This document shows positions 43,946 to 55,649 of a stretch of DNA of 64,000 nucleotides, piece after piece. Within the stretch, counting starts at the first letter, position 1, and every line of letters begins with the position of its first letter. Origin of the DNA: Agrypnia vestita. Taxonomy: Eukaryota; Arthropoda; Insecta; Trichoptera; Phryganeidae. The DNA lies in the NCBI GenBank assembly GCA_016648135.1, contig JADDOH010002063.1, positions 62,001-126,000 of the forward strand, read 5' to 3'. Position numbers and translations under genes: made by a program. Below the pieces are notes generated by a model. That model was not told the DNA's origin, did no database searches, and saw only the letters and a list, made by a program, of their open reading frames with translations.

Positions 43946-44610
43946 TTTAGACATCCCATTTGGACAGTTTGCGAGAAGAGAAGATTGTTGTGGTGGGCCA
44001 TGTCGAAGGTCAAAGAGGAAGATCCCGCACGCGTGAAGCGGCGTGTTAAGAGTATAAATATTTTTATTTTAAAACATATTACTTTTGAATCGAGAAAAGT
44101 CCGATGATTTTGGATGGGATATCTAGCACCAACTTTTCTTGACAGAAAGAGACAGAATTACGAAAGAACGACTATTGTAGGCAAAAAATTCACGGCGTAA
44201 GTATAAGTAAACATCGTACGCAGTTAGGTTAGGTTTTGTGTCGCGTCCAGGCGTTTGCCTAGTTCGAAAGCAGCCACTCGCTGAAAAGAAAACATTTGCA
44301 CAATATTGTTAAGTAAACAAGCCAATGTATGCACATTACGCCACGCACACTAAAACACTTGTTCACACATTGTAGCTTGCTTTAACCAAATCGATCCATT
44401 ATAAGTAAGTGCATGGTTCCAAAACAAGTACACAGAATTTTTTTGAAATATCTTGTATTTCATTTCATCCTTTACCGGTACCGGGATCAATGGATTTTGG
44501 ACTTTCGATCCCGCTACCTCTCACATGATAAGGGGGCGCACTCATACTATTTCCTCTAAAGACAATGGTGTCAATTTGTCATAAAAGTATATAATGCTGA
44601 TTTTTCGTGC
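43946..44610. other. No recognised gene
   Basis: Unassigned. CGCAGTTAGGTTAGGTT at about 44218 also occurs at about 5691, but with two TTAGG units only. Confidence 0.5.
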
Positions 44611-45765
44611 TTGTACTTTTCGGACAGAATGTATAGAATGTATAGAAAGAACAAACTATTCACAAAAATTATTACAAACAGGTTAACCAATAAATTTGAC
44701 CAGTACCAACCAATAGAACAAACTGGGTTTCGAAGAGGCTTTGGGACAAGGGATCACATACAAACAATTCGGTTACTTATTGAAAAGGCAACAGAATATA
44801 ATATCACTCTCCATATGGCCTTTATTGATTATACGAAGGCATTCGATTCAATTGAGACGTGGGCGATCATAAAAGCGCTCGAAAATGCACGAATTGACTC
44901 AAGATATACGAGACTGATAAAATACATACATGAAAATGCAACCATGAGCGTGACAATAGAAGAAGACACAAAGACAGAAAGCTTCAAAACCTCACCAAAG
45001 CTCTTTACACTTGCCTTGTAAAATATTTTCAAAAACATAAATTGGGAAAATAAAGGAGTAAAGATAAACGGCACCTATCTGAGCCACCTCAGGTTTGCAG
45101 ACGATATAGTGATTGTTAGCAATAATGTAAGAGAATTGGAATCTATGACCAGAGAATTGCAAGAAGCATAGAAAGAAACAGGTTTGGAAATGAACACACA
45201 AAAAACAAAAATTTTAACCAAATCCAAACACAAATTCACAATAAACAATTGGGAAATAGAAACAGTTGACGAATATGTGTACCTTGGTCATAAGATAAAG
45301 CTGGGGAAAGAAAACAAAACAGCAGAGCTACCAAGAAGAGTAGGTCTAGGCTGGGCAGCAATTGGTAAATAGAAACATTTGTTTGAAAATAAAGAAATCC
45401 CAATATGCCTGAAAAGAAAAATGTTCGATACATGTATCCTACCGATGTTGACATATGGACTAGAAACAGCAACGCTAACAGAAAAAAGCATACAAAAATT
45501 AAAATGTACACAGCGGGCCATGGAAAGGCAGATGCTCGGCGTAAGCCTTCGAGATAAAATCAGAAATGAAGAAATAAGACGCCGAACAAAAGTTGCCGAT
45601 ATTATGGACCGTATTGCAAAACTAAAATGGCAGTGGGCTGGACATATGGCTCGACAGGAGGATACTAGATGGGCACCCAGAATCCTACAGTGGAGGCCCT
45701 GGACAAAAAATAGAAGCGTCGGAAGACCTCCCAAAAGGTGGTCTGATTCTGACTACTACTACTCT
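44611..45765 (+). pseudogene. RTE-clade LINE, RT domain and C-terminus, broken
   Basis: Reads TKIITNRLTNKF, EQTGFRRGFGTRDHIQTIRLLIEKATEY, MAFIDYTKAFDSIETWAII (domain A), then LRFADDIVIVSNNVREL (domain C), KETGLEMNTQKTKIL and VDEYVYLGHKI. The C-terminal region is LPMLTYGLETATLTEKS, RAMERQMLGVSLRDKIRNEEIRRRT and KLKWQWAGHMARQEDTRWAPRILQWRP. Four blocks are separated by single stops (45021, 45169, 45370). 5'-truncated; it lacks the endonuclease. The C-terminal ILEWRP-type motif is typical of RTE elements in insects. Confidence 0.85.
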
Positions 45766-45794
45766 CTACATGTAGCAAATACTATATGTTGTTG

Positions 45795-45927
45795 ATGTGT
45801 GATAAGACATATATATATCTATATACATACATATACTAGATATATATCTATTATATATATAGATTATATCATAATATATATAATATATATCTAATATATA
45901 ATCTATATAGTATATATATATATGTAA
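45795..45927. repeat. AT-rich palindromic simple repeat
   Basis: Interrupted TATATA/ATCTATAT runs with local self-complementarity, lying between the RTE LINE and the PLE terminus. Confidence 0.85.
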
Positions 45928-45993
45928 CAAAAGGAACTTCTGGACTCCCTCGCGTTTTCTGTAAATGGTCTCCGTGAGAAGACCAAGGCCGAC

Positions 45994-46026
45994 GTTTCGA
46001 CACGGTATCACGTGCCATTGTCAAGG
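45994..46026 (-). ncRNA. Decayed hammerhead core in a PLE terminus
   Basis: Minus strand: CCTTGACAATGG, a CACG/CGTG stem II, then GTCGAAACGTCGG. GAAAC and stem II are kept, but the CUGANGA box has become CTTGACA. Probably inactive. The related copy at 14526-14742 has lost GAAAC as well. Confidence 0.5.
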
Positions 46027-46349
46027 CTAAATGGCCTCAAAAGTTGCGGACTAGCCGTACTTGTTCGCGGGTGACATGAAAGTCTCCCACCAATAAGGCT
46101 GTCGTACTTCGAGTTCAGTTCAGTGTAACTAAATCGTCGCCATGTTTCATGTGTCAGTTGCGAGCGAAACTAACGCCATCTCTGATTCGAATTGTGAAGT
46201 TCAATTTATTTGCCCTCAAATTGTGCTGTACTGGCGCCCTCTGTGGTATCGAAACTCGCTTGACTATTTTCTACAACTTTTTTCTTTTAATCTCTGCGAT
46301 CTTCGTAATTTATCGGCAGGTATAGGTGCTGAGTCATGCAAAGTACTTT

Positions 46350-46960
46350 ATCTACTTGTGCTGGGTGATTCATGTATTACCGGTTGGATAGCTAGAGATT
46401 TTGAAGAAAGGTGATGTGTCGGTGCAGTTGGTGGTATCGTACAAGAGACAACTGGTTTGGTGATGGTATTTTTCTGAGTTTTAAGTTTTCGTTTAGCGAG
46501 AATCGGTTTCCAAGCCATAGGAAGTCTTCGGGAATCATCTCGGGTGTTTAGACTGTATGGTCTTTTCTCGATTTCTATCGCTTCTCTATATACTCGATGA
46601 CTCTTTATTTAATCTCACCAATACCTTGGCATTGTCAAAGTCTATATAGTGTCCTTCAGTTATCGTATGCTGGGCCAACGTGGATGTACTTTTTCGACGT
46701 TTTACGTCAACGCGATGTTCGTCTATTCTCGCAGATGTTTTTCGATTTGTACGTCCGATATATGTGCCTTCGCATGTCTTGCATGGAACTTCATATACAC
46801 CATGCGCTTCCAAAGGAATGTTGTCTTTTATGTTTCTTAATAATTGAGAAACTTTCCGTTCAGCATGAATTTCGATGTTGCTTGTACGAGCGTGCGTGTA
46901 CTCGATGTTGCTTATACGAGCAACATCGAGTACAAAGCGCAACACAAGGAGCCAGACAAA
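46350..46960 (-). pseudogene. Penelope-like GIY-YIG endonuclease fragment
   Basis: The minus frame has GVYEVPCKTCEGTYIGRTNR (GIY...YIG, and the catalytic Arg region RTNRKTSAR), EHRVDV, LAQHTITEGHYIDFDN and NKESSSI. After a one-base frameshift at about 46586 it continues as REAIEIEKRPYSLNTRDD...LPMAWKPIL, ending near 46350. Zinc-knuckle-like CKTC is present between GVY and YIG, as in Penelope proteins. Sequence upstream of about 46935 in the open frame is not PLE coding and begins after a short palindrome. Confidence 0.85.
46898..46933. repeat. Perfect 15-bp inverted repeat, 6-base loop, at a PLE breakpoint
   Basis: GTACTCGATGTTGCT and AGCAACATCGAGTAC flank TATACG. A third partial copy (TCGATGTTGCTTGTACGAG) lies just to the left. 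The recognisable PLE endonuclease reading ends here. Confidence 0.85.
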
Positions 46961-47067
46961 CGCCATTAAGGCCAACAACGGCCAGTCAGAGGTTACGTTA
47001 CAGAGGACTAGCCGTACTTGTTCGCGGGTGACATGAAAGTAGGGATGGGTAAAAAATATCGATATAT

Positions 47068-48480
47068 CTTCTTCTTCTTTTGGTGTCATGTCAGGTCCCC
47101 CCAACTTTGACTATCACCCGAGAGAAAGCGTCCCTGTCCTGGGCAGCACGAAACAGCTCTCCAACACTTCTTATGCCCGTCCAGTCGCGTATATTGCGGA
47201 GCCAGGAAATTTGTCTCCTTCCAACACCTCTACGACCCTCTATCTTGCCCATAAGAATCAGGTGGAGCAATTCGTATTTTTCTCCTCTGAGCACATGACC
47301 CAAATACGATACCTTTCGGATTTTGATATTTGTCAGCAACTCTCTATTCACTCTAGCTCTTTGAAGAACTCTTGTGTTGCTGACCATATCCGTCCAGGGT
47401 ATCCGGAGCATTCTCCGATGTATCCACATTTCGAACGCCTCCAGCCGGTTCATGCTACTCACTTTGAGGGTCCACGATTCCACTCCGTACAGCAGGACTG
47501 ACCATATATAACATTTGACCAGTCGCTGTCGAAGTTTCAGGTTAAGATTGTCATCGCAGAATATCTGTCTCATTTTGTTAAAAGCAGCTCGCGATGCTTC
47601 AATTCTGCATTTGACTTCGGTTTCTGGGTCGAGGTCTTCCGCTAGGATACTTCCAAGGTATTTAAACTTTGTCACTCTCTCTATACCAGCCCCATTCAAT
47701 GTGAGGCGTGCTCCTGTGTGATCTTGCCTACTAAACACCATGAACTTTGTTTTACTCACGTTCATGTTAAGACCCAGTCTCACACCAGCCTCATTAATTC
47801 TGTTTATGAGTGTTTGTAAGTCTTCCATACTATCTGCCAGAATGACTGTATCATCCGCATACCTGATATTATTGACGTATACACCGTTAACCTTGACCCC
47901 CAGTTCTATGTCATGCAAAGCCTCCTTGAATACTAGATCGGAGTATAAATTGAATAACATAGGTGACAATATACACCCTTGTCGAACTCCACGTTTGAAT
48001 GGTATAGACTTTGTTGAGCTAGTTTCCAACTTGATGACAGCTTCTTGGTTCCAATATAGGTTTTTAATAATGTTAATGTCTTTGTCATCAATACCACGCT
48101 CTTGGAGCATCTTGATAAGGTCCGCGTGTTTCACTCTATCAAACGTTTTTTCATAATCAATGAAACACGCAAAAACGTCTTTTCGTTGGTCGCGGCATTT
48201 CTGTAGTAGTACATCTATTGCCAGTAACGCTTCTCGTGTTCCAAAACCACTCCTGAAGCCAAACTGGGAGTAATCCAAATCACATTCACATTTTAATCTT
48301 ATTCGTGAATGTATAATCTTTAAAAATACTTTTAACACATGACTCATAAGGCTGATCAGACGATAATCCCCGCATTTTTTGGGGTGCGGTTTCTTAGGGA
48401 GAGTGATGAATGTAGATTTAAGCCAATCTTGGGGGATTGTGTCATAAATAATATTAAACAGCTTTAACAAGTACTCAATA
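47068..48480 (-). CDS. LINE reverse transcriptase, 5'-truncated, long intact frame
   Basis: The open frame is 47091-48647, but only residues from about 57 on (IEYLLKLFNIIYDT, just before 48480) are LINE; the start of the frame is hAT-like repeat sequence. Domains: STFITLPKKPHPKKCGDYRLIS (fingers), FGFRSGFGTREALLAI, VFACFIDYEKTFDRVKHADL (A), RGVRQGCILSPMLFNLY (B), IRYADDTVILADS (C) and FKYLGSILAED. The C-terminus includes LLYGVESWTLK, RLEAFEMWIHRRMLRIPW, SYLGHVLRGEKYELL and ISWLRNIRDWTG. Catalytic Asp residues are intact. A (GAA)n-like tail lies at 47068-47078. The endonuclease is missing, so it cannot transpose alone. Confidence 0.88.
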
Positions 48481-48970
48481 TTTTTATATATCAATATATC
48501 GATTTTTTTTTGAAAAATATCGATATTTATCGTCGATATATTTTTTCGCGATATATCGAATATCGATATTTTTTTTTGATATACTCGATATTTTTTTCTG
48601 AGATAACCGATATTTTTTTCTTGGGCGACTTTTTTAGTTTTGGACATTTTTTTGGCGACCTTTTTTGGGTATCCTTTTCACTTTTTTTTGGTCATCGATA
48701 TATTTTTTTTCGATATATCGATAGTTTTTTCCCGATATATCGATATATTTTTTCCGATATATCGATTTTTTTTGTGACCTTTTTTTGGGTATCTTTTTCA
48801 CCTTTTTTTGGTCATCGATATTTTTTCTCGAATAATCGATATATTTTTTCCGGTGACCTTTTTTTTTCCGTCGCCAAAAGCTTATTCCCCTTACATTTTT
48901 GAAAAAATAATATCGATGTATTTTTCGCAATGTATATCGATTATTTTCGATACTTTAAAAAAAATCGATA
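48480..48970. repeat. TATCGATA-rich low-complexity body of the hAT-like element
   Basis: Irregular ATCGATATAT and T-run units, plus two direct ~120-bp segments (CCTTTTTTGGGTAT.CTTTTTCACTTTTTTTTGGTC type at about 48659 and 48779). Open frames across it are low-complexity and not genuine genes. Confidence 0.8.
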
Positions 48971-49481
48971 TCCCTACATGAAAGTCTCCCACCAATAAGG
49001 CTGTCGTCATACTTCGAGTTCAGTTCAGTATAACTAAATCGTTCGCCATGTTTCATGTATTAGTTGCGAGCGAAACTAACGCCATCTCTGATTCGAATTG
49101 TGAAGTTCAATTTATTCGCCCTCAATTGTGCTGATACTGGCGGCCTCTGTGGTATCGAAACTTACTTGACTATTTTCTAGAACTTTTTTCCTTTAATCTC
49201 TGCGATCTTCGTAATTTATCGGTAGGTATAGGTGCTGAGTCATATAAAGTACTTTATCTACTTGTGCTGGGTGTTCATGTATTACCGCTTGAATAACTAG
49301 AGATTTTGAAGAAAAATGATGTGTCCTGGAGTTGGTGGTATCGTACAAGAGACAACTGGTTTGGTAATGGTATTTATCTGAGTTTTAACTTTTGGTTTTG
49401 CGAGAATCGGTTTCCAAGCCATAGGAAGTCTTCGGGAATTATCTCAAGTGTTTAGACTGTATGGTCTTTTCTCGATTTCTC

Positions 49482-50538
49482 AGGAATTGTTTCTGGTATA
49501 CTCGCATAAACCCTAGATTTCACAAAACCCCAAAGAAAAAAATCACACGGCGTTAATCGCATGATCTTGGTGGCCAGTTGACATCAGATTTCGTGAGATA
49601 ATTTGTTCTGAAAATCGTTGAAAATTCTGAAAATGAAAATCTGCAATAAATCGATTGTTTCATGCGCAATGTGGCACGTGGCGCCGTCTTGCTGGAACCA
49701 CATTTCGTCCAGATCCATGCCGTTCAGTTGTGGACACAAGAACTCGGTTATCATGTTCCTATAGTGAATGCCGTTTACAGTCAGTGCAATTTCATCCTCA
49801 TCTTCAAAAAAGTAAGACCCAATCACGCCGCCTGACCAAAATCCGCACCAGACAGTTGTTCGTTGTGGGTGCATTTGCTTCTCGTGAATTGCAAAAGGAT
49901 TTTCTCAGCCCCAAATTCAACAATTTTGTGTATTCACGAAGCCATTCAGATGGAAATGCGCTTCATCGGAGAAGATGATTTTTTTCCAAAAATTGGGATT
50001 GACTTCACTTTGCTCCATTACCCGTTGAACGAATTGTCGGCGTTTTCCATGGTCTGCTGGTTTGAGCTCCTGAGTAAGCTGAATCTTGTACGCATGAAGA
50101 TGGAGGTCTTTTGTCAAAATTCGCTGCATAGAGCTTCGTGAAATTTGAAGTTGTTGAGAACGATGCCGAATTGATGTTTTCGGCGACACTTTCGTTTACA
50201 GCAGCAATGTTTTCAAGAGACCGACCGGTACGTTGACGCAAAAGAGTCTCAGTGTCCATAATCCACCCAGTTTCTTAAAAATTTTTGACCACTCTTCGAA
50301 TGGTTGACACATTAGGTGCACTTTCTCTACTGAAAATTTCGCGAAGTTTGCGAGTGGTCTCAGCGTAAATACCCCCCTATTTTTGTAATAAGTTTTCACA
50401 ATTATAACGCGTTGTTCTTTCGTAAAAGGCGCCATTTTTAATGATCGGAATAAACATAGATGACAGCTGTCAAATTTTAGTGTTTGCACGAAAAAAAAAA
50501 TTGCACTAAAATTAAAAACTCTTACTGAGACACCCTTT
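49482..50538 (-). mobile_element. Tc1/mariner-superfamily transposon, one end missing
   Basis: The minus strand begins at 50538 with AAAGGGTGTCTCAGTAAGAG, a terminus like those of IS630/Tc1/mariner elements. It encodes a broken transposase and is cut at 49482, where PLE sequence starts. The second terminus is absent. Confidence 0.75.
49490..50435 (-). pseudogene. Tc1/mariner-type transposase, several frame breaks
   Basis: Minus strand order: MAPFTKEQRVIIVKTYYKN (N-terminal helix-turn-helix type), TGRSLENIAAVNESV, RHRSQQLQISRSSMQRILTKDL, IFSDEAHFHLNGFVN (first Asp), TVWCGFWSGGVIGSYFFED, and DEMWFQQDGATCHIAH (second Asp). Last come LTPCDFFLWGFVKSRVY (third Asp) and ASIPETIPE, the end of what remains. 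The pieces lie in at least three frames. This type is common in insects and distinct from the mariner copies at 5.8 and 13.2 kb. Confidence 0.82.
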
Positions 50539-53500
50539 ATATCATATTATACAAAACACTGCAGGAAAAACGAAAGTTTTGTTTCGTGTGGACTTGTGAC
50601 GCGGGCTAAATTGTTTATATTTTATTTTAGAGCCAAACGAAGGGAAAAGTGTTATTTATTTCCAAACAGCAAATCTTTCTTGCAGGGTCGTGTTCTGAGA
50701 CGTTGGAGCGCTGCCAAGTGTCGGGCCCCGCGCGTCTCCGCTGAGGGGCTGTTTCGTAAGTGTTTAGGGTGGTGACGGAGCACCCTATGGTTACTTCCTG
50801 ACGTATTATATTTCAATTGACATTACTACAATAGCCGAGAAACATTTGAGATACACGACTAACACGAGAATCCCTCTTTTATTTAGACGTGAGAAGATCA
50901 CGTAATAATGAATGTACATACGAAGCCAGTCCATTAATGTCATCATCGACAATAGTAGGCTTTTTAAAATTGTTTCAAACTAGGGCTTAGATCTTCCAAG
51001 ACGTCATGTCTATCTATTAGATAATGTAATTGAATTTATCTATTATAAAATGTAATTGATTTGTAATTCTGGTATAAAGAGATGCTAGCACCTTTCCAAA
51101 GAAGTTGTGCATATCTTTTAGATTTTTCACCAAGGTATCAAAGCAGATGAGATGAAGTTTCTGAGTGAATTGACAGTGTGAATGGTACGAAAGCGAGTAA
51201 TAAATTCCACGATTACATATAACCTCAAAATCCTTATTTATTTTCATGGAGCGATGTCAGATGTGGTAGCGCGTGCATGTGATCAGTATGCCAATGGAAA
51301 GATTAGTTCTAGATAAAACATGCCTGAATTTCGGGCACACCGGTAGAGAACAGATGAAGAGCCTGTGTTCAGAAAGACTTGATCTTTAATGAATCGCAGT
51401 CACTGAACATGAAGTTGGAAGTACCTCGTAGTAGAAGGGATAAAAGATGCAGATTTTTGTCTTACAATTTGATTTTACGTATTGATTTTTGAACGAATAT
51501 AAATTTTGAATCCTGTTGGTATCGAACGGTAATTACAGCAAATTAAAAATAATCTTCAAAGTACTTTGCAGATACGAACAATGCCGAAACAATAAACTTT
51601 GTGTATCAAACGCAAAGGGTTTGTTTTATTTTCGTAGCGAAAGGCGAGCCGAAGAAAAAAGATAACAAAATTTTAATTTCGAGCGAACCCCCAATCACTG
51701 AGAAAATTTCTCAAAGAATTTCACAACTCATTCCGTCGAAATTTAAATTTTCAATGGCTTAATCGAGTTAATAAATTTTCATTAAAATTTTCTTTACCCA
51801 TAAAAGTGCCTAATAAAATTTGCGGAATTTTAAACAACGAGCGCTGTCCTGTCCAGAGACGGCGACATTTTATATTAAAATTCTCCATTCAAAACCGAAC
51901 CGCCACGGTCCGCGGGGTGGGGTGGTAACATGACTCCCACCCTAATATCTGGGTGATATCCGCTATAAAAGTGTTGGGACGATAATGTTAGTAAGTGGAG
52001 GGTAGTTTCATTTCATGAACAAAAAAGAAGAGGAGTACATTAAAGTGGATAAGTACACCGATATAAGACAGTTGGTCTATTGGGGTATGGGGTATTAAGT
52101 TATTGTAATATGTTGTTGAGCTTAATATTCTGCCCAGTATAATATTTAATAATAAAGTGCGGAAAGAAATGCCAGGCAACAGCCAGTTGCCGAGTCCACG
52201 AAGATTTCTCATTATAATCACATTAACATAATTTAATAATACTATGAGAATTTTGTATTAATGATTTTAGACCTATTTGTCATGAAAATGTAACTAAATA
52301 GTTGTAGCATAAATCAGCAAGACAAACATAAGTACCTACATATTTATCAAAGTATGAGGAAAACCAGTTTCCATTAAATAATTTGTAAATAGTTAACTTT
52401 GCATTCACCACCATCACCACTCTTGTCTCGTGCTTTTTTTTCTCCACTTTTTAAAATCAATTTAGGAAAATGAGGAAGAAGCGAATGAATTAAATAAGTT
52501 ACATTTTTCATTTTGTTCGTATGTAAAATAGCATACAAATAAAATAAAATAAATATAAATAATAGAAAAATAAAATAAAAATATCGTACCATGTTTGATT
52601 TTTATTTGCTTAATATATACATTTTACGCGTCTTTTAATATCTTCATTCACATTTATGAGTTATGAGTTATATGAGTTCTGTAACTGAACGGATTTCGAT
52701 ATCCTCCAACGATTCGGCTAAGTTTAACTTCGTGGTGATGCGGTTTTTATAATTACATAGAGGTACGTTGAGATTTGTTCAAGTGCGAGAATCGTTCATT
52801 AGCGGGAATTCGAATATTGACGAGATGCTGGAGATTGGTTGGCAGATGAAGGGAAAAACAGAAACGAAGATCGCAGCATGAATGAAGACCACAAATAAGA
52901 CGAAAATCCTATTTTTGATGTGATGTATGCTGGTGTAAGGGAAGGAAATGCCTCTTTCTTCGATATTCCTGGTCCAACTGCAGACACATACTCCGCCAAA
53001 TTTATCACTGAACGACACAATCCACGGCTGCGCTTTATTTCAAATATAAATGTTTGTTATGCGGGTTTACAAGATGATATTTCTTTCTTAATAGATGCGG
53101 TACAAATGCGGATTCTTCACACGTAGATACAATATATGCGGAATTACGAAGTAGCTTCTTTTTTAACAAAAAACAATTGAGAAGAGATTGGCGTAGCATT
53201 TGGAATAATTTGAATTATATGCGGTTGAGTTATAAGGGCGACAGATGTCGCTAGGAGTATTAAAATGGGAAGGCAGACGGATTGGGAATTAATTAGAGAT
53301 AAAAAGGATTATGAGGACAGGATTGGTGAACCTCCAACTTACCGAAGTCCAATCTAGCCACACCACCGCCTCTATTCCTCCAGATTTATCACTGGCTAAA
53401 CCACTTCGGTTTCTTGTTTCCATTTATGCGTAATCGACTGACGCGATTTTTTTGGACTTAAAATAATATTACATTTATTAATATGATTCATAAAATTGTA

Positions 53501-54646
53501 GGTACTATGTTTTCACCACTTTTTTATAAGTTAGAAAATTATGATATATTAAAATCGGAACAATATGATAATAATTGCGATAGGAATATTACGAGATATA
53601 TATTTTGTTTCAAATTTAAAAAAATACACCTTTACGTAAATGCACATCAAATCGCACTTTATCGTTCTCACTGCACTCTCCTGCTATTTAGTATGTACTT
53701 GGTATCAATATACATGCTTGAAACAAAGTAATTATATAATACCTGTTTTTTAACTAGGGAATCGTGGTCAAATTTACTGTAATTTTGAATCATGATTATA
53801 AATTTTGGGATTAATTTTTTGAATAAATTTTGAGCTAACATAATCAGATGGTGAAATCCTGATGCCTTTCTACTTATTGCTTCGGAATATTATTTGTAAT
53901 AAAAAAATTGTTTCGCGTTCATTCTGTTATTTGTCTATTCGCGTTATTTTTTTCTAATATTCCTTATTTACCTACTTAATAATATGTTAGATATTTTTAT
54001 TGTAATAATTCTTTCCGTTTTTTTTTAAATACCTATGGTAATAAAACAATATGAAAAAATAAGAATTTTGTAACCCTGCAACTTTTTGTAACGAACCCGG
54101 AATTTCGGCACATCAAAATCGATACTCGAATCCTTAGAATTTCATTTTTAGCTCTGGATTGGATTCACTCGTTGCAACATCTCTATAGAAGCAAAAAAAT
54201 ATTTTGTTAAATATAATTTAAAAATTCACGCGCTCCGCAAACAGCGGGGGAATGGCTTCCATTCACTCTAATGATCTCCCTGTAGAGCTCCACATTGTTC
54301 TACGATTTACATAGGTTTGCAGTGAGTAAGGTTATTACTTGGCAACTGGCTCCGATTAGTATATATATATATATATCAAATATATCATCACATCCACCCA
54401 CACTTGGGTACTTTGCCAAGTGGGGCAGCCGCCTGCTGTCCACCCTCCGCGAATACTTAATTTATATTTATATTATTCCGTTTTTTTGCCTCGCAAACCC
54501 CAAACCCTCAAACATATTAAATATGACGATAATTATAATAGGTATTCTAAAATAAAAATTGGAAAAAATTATGTTGCCAGCAGAGGTCACCTTGGTCGGT
54601 AACTTTAGAAAATTTACACTTTAAAGTAAGATTATTTACATCAGCC
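50539..54646. other. Long stretch without a recognised gene
   Basis: About 4.1 kb with no domain or repeat family that I can support. GC-richer patches occur at 50690-50780 and 51880-51950. Open frames on both strands at 52760-53126 and on plus at 53483-53731 are unrecognised. Short (TA)n runs lie near 54360. This is one of the longer candidate stretches for undetected host exons, but nothing positive supports them. Confidence 0.45.
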
Positions 54647-54678
54647 CTGATAATGGACCCTGCAATGGGATCCGAAAC
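54647..54678 (+). ncRNA. Hammerhead-like core (PLE-terminus type)
   Basis: CTGATAA, stem GGACCC...GGGATCC, then GAAACGCCGG. The conserved CUGANGA box has A for G at position 6. The layout (CCCTGATAATGG...CCGAAACGCCGGT) is that of PLE termini, but no endonuclease coding was recognised beside it. Confidence 0.45.
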
Positions 54679-55587
54679 GCCGGTCAGAAAGGTCGTAATA
54701 ACACGGCATAATACCCCAGAAGACCCAAACCAGAAAACAAAATAATCTATTTGGTAGAAATCTACTGATTTTTCATCAGATCAGATTCGATGGGCGGAAA
54801 TTTCATATTTCCCTAAAAAAACTAATAGCGGATTTTTATACAATATTGAAATTATATACGCAATATAGCTTATTTTAGCGAAGTATTTGAATCAGCCTAC
54901 CATTAGAATTTTTATTATTAATAAATAAAAATAAATAAATAAAATGTACCTAAATATTAAAATATTTATTTTAATATCGATAAAAAAGGCACATTAAAAT
55001 ATTTTCAGTATAAATCTTTTATATTAAAAAAATTGGGAAGCAATGCCAATTTGAAATAATGATTCTCAATTAAAAATTTAATTAATAAACACACTCAACC
55101 TCGAAAAGAATTTAGATAAGCAAATAAAGTAAAATTAATAACAGATGGATTCCGAGAAACAAAACTAAATTGCTGAGATAATACGAGTATGAATTTAAAA
55201 ATGTTATTTATGTTTATGACGAGCAATGAGTAAACATGGTTATAAAGTGGTAAAACAATACTGAACTAGGGATCTTGTGGTCGGGGATTCGAGTTTTCTT
55301 CCAGGATCATCGAGTAAAACTTTTTTCCTAGCATTAATTATTTTAGTTAGAAAATTGTAAGAATACTACTTAAAAAGAATTTAAGTATACCTACTGGTTT
55401 CCTTACGTGATAAGTATTTTGTATAATACCTGCGTCTGATCGATGAAATTTCTTATCTTATTACAATTTTGCAATTAAAACATTAATTTTTATATGAGTA
55501 CAATAATTAGTATAAATAACTATTATACATTTTACAAAACATCATATTATTAAAGAGTTAAGGTTGTTTTTAGGGTCGTTAGACATA
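54679..55587. other. No recognised gene
   Basis: AT-rich sequence between two PLE-type remnants. Nothing identified. Confidence 0.5.
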
Positions 55588-55649
55588 TTTAACTGTAATT
55601 TCGGATATTTTATACGCACCGTATGTATTACCGAGAAGCGAATCTCGAC

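Larger units (their letters stand above)
45928..47009 (-). mobile_element. Penelope-like element: endonuclease, 3' UTR and terminus
   Basis: Minus strand order: endonuclease C-terminal part (46350-46960), untranslated region, then the terminal region with a decayed hammerhead core (45994-46026). The terminal region recurs in the adjacent partial unit (47010-47039 plus 48977-49481) and at 14526-14742. The RT domain is missing. The arrangement resembles tandem PLE copies with shared pseudo-LTR sequence. Confidence 0.8.
47040..48976. mobile_element. hAT-like non-autonomous element, with a LINE inside
   Basis: Begins TAGGGATGGGTAAAAAATAT and ends ATCGATATCCCTA (short terminal inverted repeat TAGGGAT). 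It is flanked by the 8-bp duplication CATGAAAG at 47032-47039 and 48977-48984. The uninterrupted target is present at 46075-46082. Its own body is rich in TATCGATA and T-runs (48480-48960). No transposase is present. An 8-bp duplication fits hAT; the superfamily is inference. Confidence 0.8.
47010..49481 (-). mobile_element. Second partial PLE unit, interrupted by a hAT-like element
   Basis: 47010-47039 (GGACTAGCCGTAC...GACATGAAAG) and 48977-49481 (TCTCCCACCAATAAGGCTG...TTTTCTCGATTTCT) join into the same sequence as 46055-46565. The right end is cut at 49481 by a Tc1-like transposon. The part near 49400-49481 corresponds to the last coding blocks of the endonuclease. Confidence 0.85.

Noticed and set aside
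46597..47031. Plus-strand open frame of 144 codons
   Set aside because: Shadow of the Penelope endonuclease on the minus strand; no recognisable domain.
48480..48970. Centromeric or regulatory satellite made of TATCGATA
   Set aside because: The stretch is bounded by the hAT-like termini and target duplication, so it is the body of that element.
49655..50141. Plus-strand open frames of ~90-107 codons
   Set aside because: Antisense shadows of the Tc1-type transposase.
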